A DNA stretch of 62,760 bases, from contig QXCQ01000004.1 in the NCBI GenBank assembly GCA_003576535.1, forward strand, positions 1 through 62,760. Reading direction: 5' to 3'. A program made the translations under genes and the position numbers. Positions 60,407 to 62,760 of the stretch are shown piece after piece. The notes beneath the pieces are model-generated. The model had not been told where the DNA came from. It ran no database searches and worked only from the letters and a program-made list of their open reading frames with translations. Positions within the stretch are counted from its first letter, which is position 1, and the number at the start of each line of letters is the position of its first letter. Source of the DNA: Nakamurella silvestris (GTDB taxonomy: Bacteria > Actinomycetota > Actinomycetes > Mycobacteriales > Nakamurellaceae).

Positions 60407-62760
60407 ATGACGTCTGTTGATGCTGTGTCGGGCCCTGCCGGTGAGGGTGTTCCTGCGGAGTTCTGGGGGTCTTCGGCCGGGCTGGTGGGTTTGGTCGAGG
60501 CCCGGGATTTCGTGTCGGTGGCGAGGGTGTTGGCTGCTGTTCCGGTGGGGGTGGATCCGCGTATCGGGTTGCAGGTGTTGGTGGCCCGGCAGGCGTTGAT
60601 CTCCCACCTGGAAGCGGCCCAGTTGTCCGGGTTCCATTGGTTGTCGAAGGCGTACGACGCGGAGAAGAAATACCTACCCGAAGAAGCTGCCCTGGCGTTG
60701 GGGATCGGTATCTCCACGGCGGCGTCGCGGATCGAGGCCGGTGAGATGTTGGTGGAGAAACTCCCCTCAACGTTGGCCTGTCTGTCGGCTGGTCATATCA
60801 CCTGGGGTAAGGCCCGCACGGTGATCGAGGCGGTGCGGGATGCGAACCCGGCGATCTGCCCGGCCGTCGAGGCGGCGGTGTTGCCGGATGCTGACGGGTG
60901 GAACGTTCCGACGTTGCGGAAGAAGTGTCAGGCGGCGGTGATCGCCCTGGACCCGAAGGGTGCGGAGGACCGGCACCGCAAGGCCGTGGCCCGACGGTAC
61001 GTGTCGGTTCGGCCTCTGGATGACGGGATGGGGTCGTTGACGGTGTTCTCCGCCGCGCAGGACATCGAGACGATCTTCCAGACCTGCCAGGCCATGGCCC
61101 ACGCCAAGGTTCCGGGGGATGACCGCCCGGTCGGCGCCCGCCGGGTCGACGTGATGGTCGAGGTCTTCCAACAGGTGCTGGCGACCGGGCAGTTCGTGTA
61201 CAAGAACCCCGCCCGCGCAACGGCCCCCGCGTCAGAGGTCCCCCAGTCGTTGGTGCCTTTTCTGACCGGACACGCCGTGGAAGTGTCAGAAAACGCGCCG
61301 CCGGATGTCGACCAGGCCGAGCAGCCCGCCGCACTTGACATCTCGTGCCCGGCAGGCACTCCCACGTCTGGCATGCCGGAACCTGGGGTGCCTCTTCTGG
61401 CGGGACATGCCGAAGATACGTCAGAAAACGCGCCGCCGGATGTTTGCCCGGCCGAGTCGTCTGTCGTACCCGATACCACCTGTCCGGCAGGCACTCCCAC
61501 GTCTGGCACGCCGGATGTCGACCAGGCAGAGCGGCTCGCCCCTGTCGGTCGCGCCGAGGGTGCCCCGAGTTCCGGCGGCGAGCGCGACCACGTCACCTGT
61601 CCGGCAGGCATTCCCGCTCCGGAGAGCCCAGAATCGGCGGTGCCTTTTCTGACGGGACATGCCGTGGAAGTGTCAGAAAACGCGCCGCCGGATGTCTGCC
61701 CGGCCGAGCGGCTCGTCCCTGCCGGGCGCGCCGAGGGTGCCCCGAGTTCCGGCAGCGAGCGCGACCACGTCACCTGCCCGGGAGGCAATTCCACGTCTGG
61801 CACGCCGGAACCTGCGGTGCCTTTCCTGACGGAACACGCCGTGGAAGTGTCAGAAAACGCGTCACCGGATGTTTGCCCGGCCGGGCCGCCCACCGCACCC
61901 GATACCACCTGTCCGGCAGGCACTCCCACGTCCGGCACGCCGGAACCGGCGGTGCCTTTTCTGACGGGACATGCCGTGGAAGTGTCAGAAAACGCGCCGC
62001 CGGATGGCCGGTGTGAGACATCCGCCGCATCCGATACCAATTGCCCGGCAGGCCCTTCCGCACCCGCGACCCTCGAACCCGATGCCGCGTCCGATACTGC
62101 CTGTCCGGCAACAGATCCCGTGTCGGAACTCGTCGACCAGTTCGCCGGTGCTGCCGCCGATGAGGCCCATCCCGATGATGTGTGGCCCATCCCTGATGGG
62201 GTCCCGGGTGCCCTGGGCCGCCCGGATGCGTTCCCGTTGCAGAACGGAACCGCACCGCGGATCAACGTCACCGTAGCCGCCACCACCCTCATTGGGTTGG
62301 ATGATCAGCCCGGCTCGTTGGATCGGTACGGGCCGATCACTGCCTTCCAAGCCAGGGCGATCTCGTTGGGTGGGGATTGGTATCGGATGATCACCGACCC
62401 GCACACCGGGGTGCTGCTGGATCTGGGTAGAACCAGATACCGACCAACACAGGCGTTGATCGACTATGTGTGTGCCCGGGACCGGACCTGCCGGTGGCCC
62501 GGCTGCCCCCAACCCGCCATGCTCTCCGAACTCGACCACGAGATCGAGTACCGCCCCGGCCAGGACACCGGTGGTACGACCGACCCGAGGAACCTGCGGT
62601 GCCTGTGCACCCGGCACCACCACCTGCGTCACACCCCAGGCTGGTCCATCACCACCAATCCGGACCAGACCACCACCGTCCGGTCACCCCTGGGCACCAC
62701 CCGGACCGCCCCGGCACCCACCGCGAACCCGAACGACCCGTACCCACTCGAACCCCTGGT
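60407..62760 (+). CDS. DUF222 / HNH endonuclease (13E12-like), cut by window end
   Basis: At least 784 codons, still open at the window end. DUF222 occupies about residues 1-280. The HNH nuclease domain begins near residue 685 with DYVCARDRTCRWPGC, then LDHEIEYRPG and LRCLCTRHHHLRH, which supply the metal-binding and zinc-binding residues. Between them is an insert of about 330 residues dominated by five copies of a VPFLTGHAVEVSENAPPD unit. The frame is intact across the insert. The ATG has GGGAGGGG upstream. Such proteins occur in many copies in actinobacteria; the cellular role is unclear. Confidence 0.88.
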   Translation, partial: MTSVDAVSGPAGEGVPAEFWGSSAGLVGLVEARDFVSVARVLAAVPVGVDPRIGLQVLVARQALISHLEAAQLSGFHWLSKAYDAEKKYLPEEAALALGIGISTAASRIEAGEMLVEKLPSTLACLSAGHITWGKARTVIEAVRDANPAICPAVEAAVLPDADGWNVPTLRKKCQAAVIALDPKGAEDRHRKAVARRYVSVRPLDDGMGSLTVFSAAQDIETIFQTCQAMAHAKVPGDDRPVGARRVDVMVEVFQQVLATGQFVYKNPARATAPASEVPQSLVPFLTGHAVEVSENAPPDVDQAEQPAALDISCPAGTPTSGMPEPGVPLLAGHAEDTSENAPPDVCPAESSVVPDTTCPAGTPTSGTPDVDQAERLAPVGRAEGAPSSGGERDHVTCPAGIPAPESPESAVPFLTGHAVEVSENAPPDVCPAERLVPAGRAEGAPSSGSERDHVTCPGGNSTSGTPEPAVPFLTEHAVEVSENASPDVCPAGPPTAPDTTCPAGTPTSGTPEPAVPFLTGHAVEVSENAPPDGRCETSAASDTNCPAGPSAPATLEPDAASDTACPATDPVSELVDQFAGAAADEAHPDDVWPIPDGVPGALGRPDAFPLQNGTAPRINVTVAATTLIGLDDQPGSLDRYGPITAFQARAISLGGDWYRMITDPHTGVLLDLGRTRYRPTQALIDYVCARDRTCRWPGCPQPAMLSELDHEIEYRPGQDTGGTTDPRNLRCLCTRHHHLRHTPGWSITTNPDQTTTVRSPLGTTRTAPAPTANPNDPYPLEPL
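61253..62011. repeat. Degenerate repeats inside the DUF222/HNH gene
   Basis: Five units beginning GTGCCTTTTCTGACGG or close variants start at 61253, 61388, 61640, 61817 and 61952. The intervals are 135, 252, 177 and 135 bases, all multiples of three. A second motif encoding TCPAGTPTSGTPEP falls between units. Confidence 0.92.

Noticed and set aside
1-62760. tRNA, rRNA, insertion sequences or prophage genes
   Set aside because: No cloverleaf-like sequence ending in CCA, no rRNA stretches, and no transposase, integrase or phage structural motif were found in the translated frames.
60407-62760. HNH gene as a frameshifted pseudogene
   Set aside because: Codon-by-codon reading stays open from the ATG through the repeat insert to the HNH motif and on to the window end.

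Overview
The window comes from a high-GC actinomycete chromosome, close to the replication origin. The evidence is an intact parA-parB pair with a parS site inside parA, followed by the gene order typical of actinobacterial origin regions: GNAT protein, CwlM-like amidase, trxA, trxB, murJ-pseudokinase fusion, DUF6049 protein and NUDIX hydrolase. No rRNA, tRNA, insertion sequence, prophage or CRISPR array was seen. GC content, twin-arginine and LPXTG signals, SLH domains and DUF222/HNH genes all fit Actinomycetota. The genus cannot be fixed; a Propionibacteriales-like organism is only a guess.

Layout. 1-2517: three tandem palindromic repeats, then parAB. 2727-13246: a tellurium-resistance (Ter) type stress locus. 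Four overlapping minus-strand genes (HAD phosphatase, StiP/PELOTA protein, PRTase-TRSP protein, HpcH/HpaI aldolase-like protein) diverge from an ATP-grasp gene, followed by a coiled-coil gene, TerD, a TerC-like DUF475 membrane protein and a TerA-like protein. A 39-codon cationic peptide gene with its own hairpins follows. 13782-27902: cell-wall and redox genes (ddl, a PLP aminotransferase, GNAT, amidase, thioredoxin system, murJ, DUF6049, NUDIX). 28198-45679: a Wzx/Wzy-type surface polysaccharide locus with a plus-strand half (DUF4012, LPETG protein, flippase, pyruvyl transferase, double glycosyltransferase, polymerase) and a minus-strand half (Wzc-like kinase, priming transferase, three glycosyltransferases). 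46259-58463: an arabinofuranoside-type utilisation locus (LacI regulator, sugar ABC transporter without ATPase, cytosolic GH127, Tat-exported GH127/146, SLH-anchored discoidin protein). 58658-59914: a second, two-domain TerD protein. 60407-end: a DUF222/HNH nuclease gene cut by the window edge.

How the parts may work together. The Ter genes match the stress system predicted by Aravind and colleagues, in which PRTase, ATP-grasp, aldolase and phosphatase enzymes make an unknown nucleoside-like metabolite while TerD and TerC proteins act at the membrane. In the sugar locus, three near-identical LacI-type operator candidates lie over the transporter promoter, the exported-glycosidase promoter and, unexpectedly, the candidate promoter of the polysaccharide kinase gene. 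This suggests that one regulator links sugar scavenging to capsule production.

The most unusual features are two families of long nested palindromes (A and B) at gene ends and in intergenic gaps, in-frame minisatellites inside a glycosyltransferase gene, an expanded repeat insert in the HNH gene, and the small peptide gene at 13476-13595. Functions are assigned from recognisable motifs only; no database search was possible.
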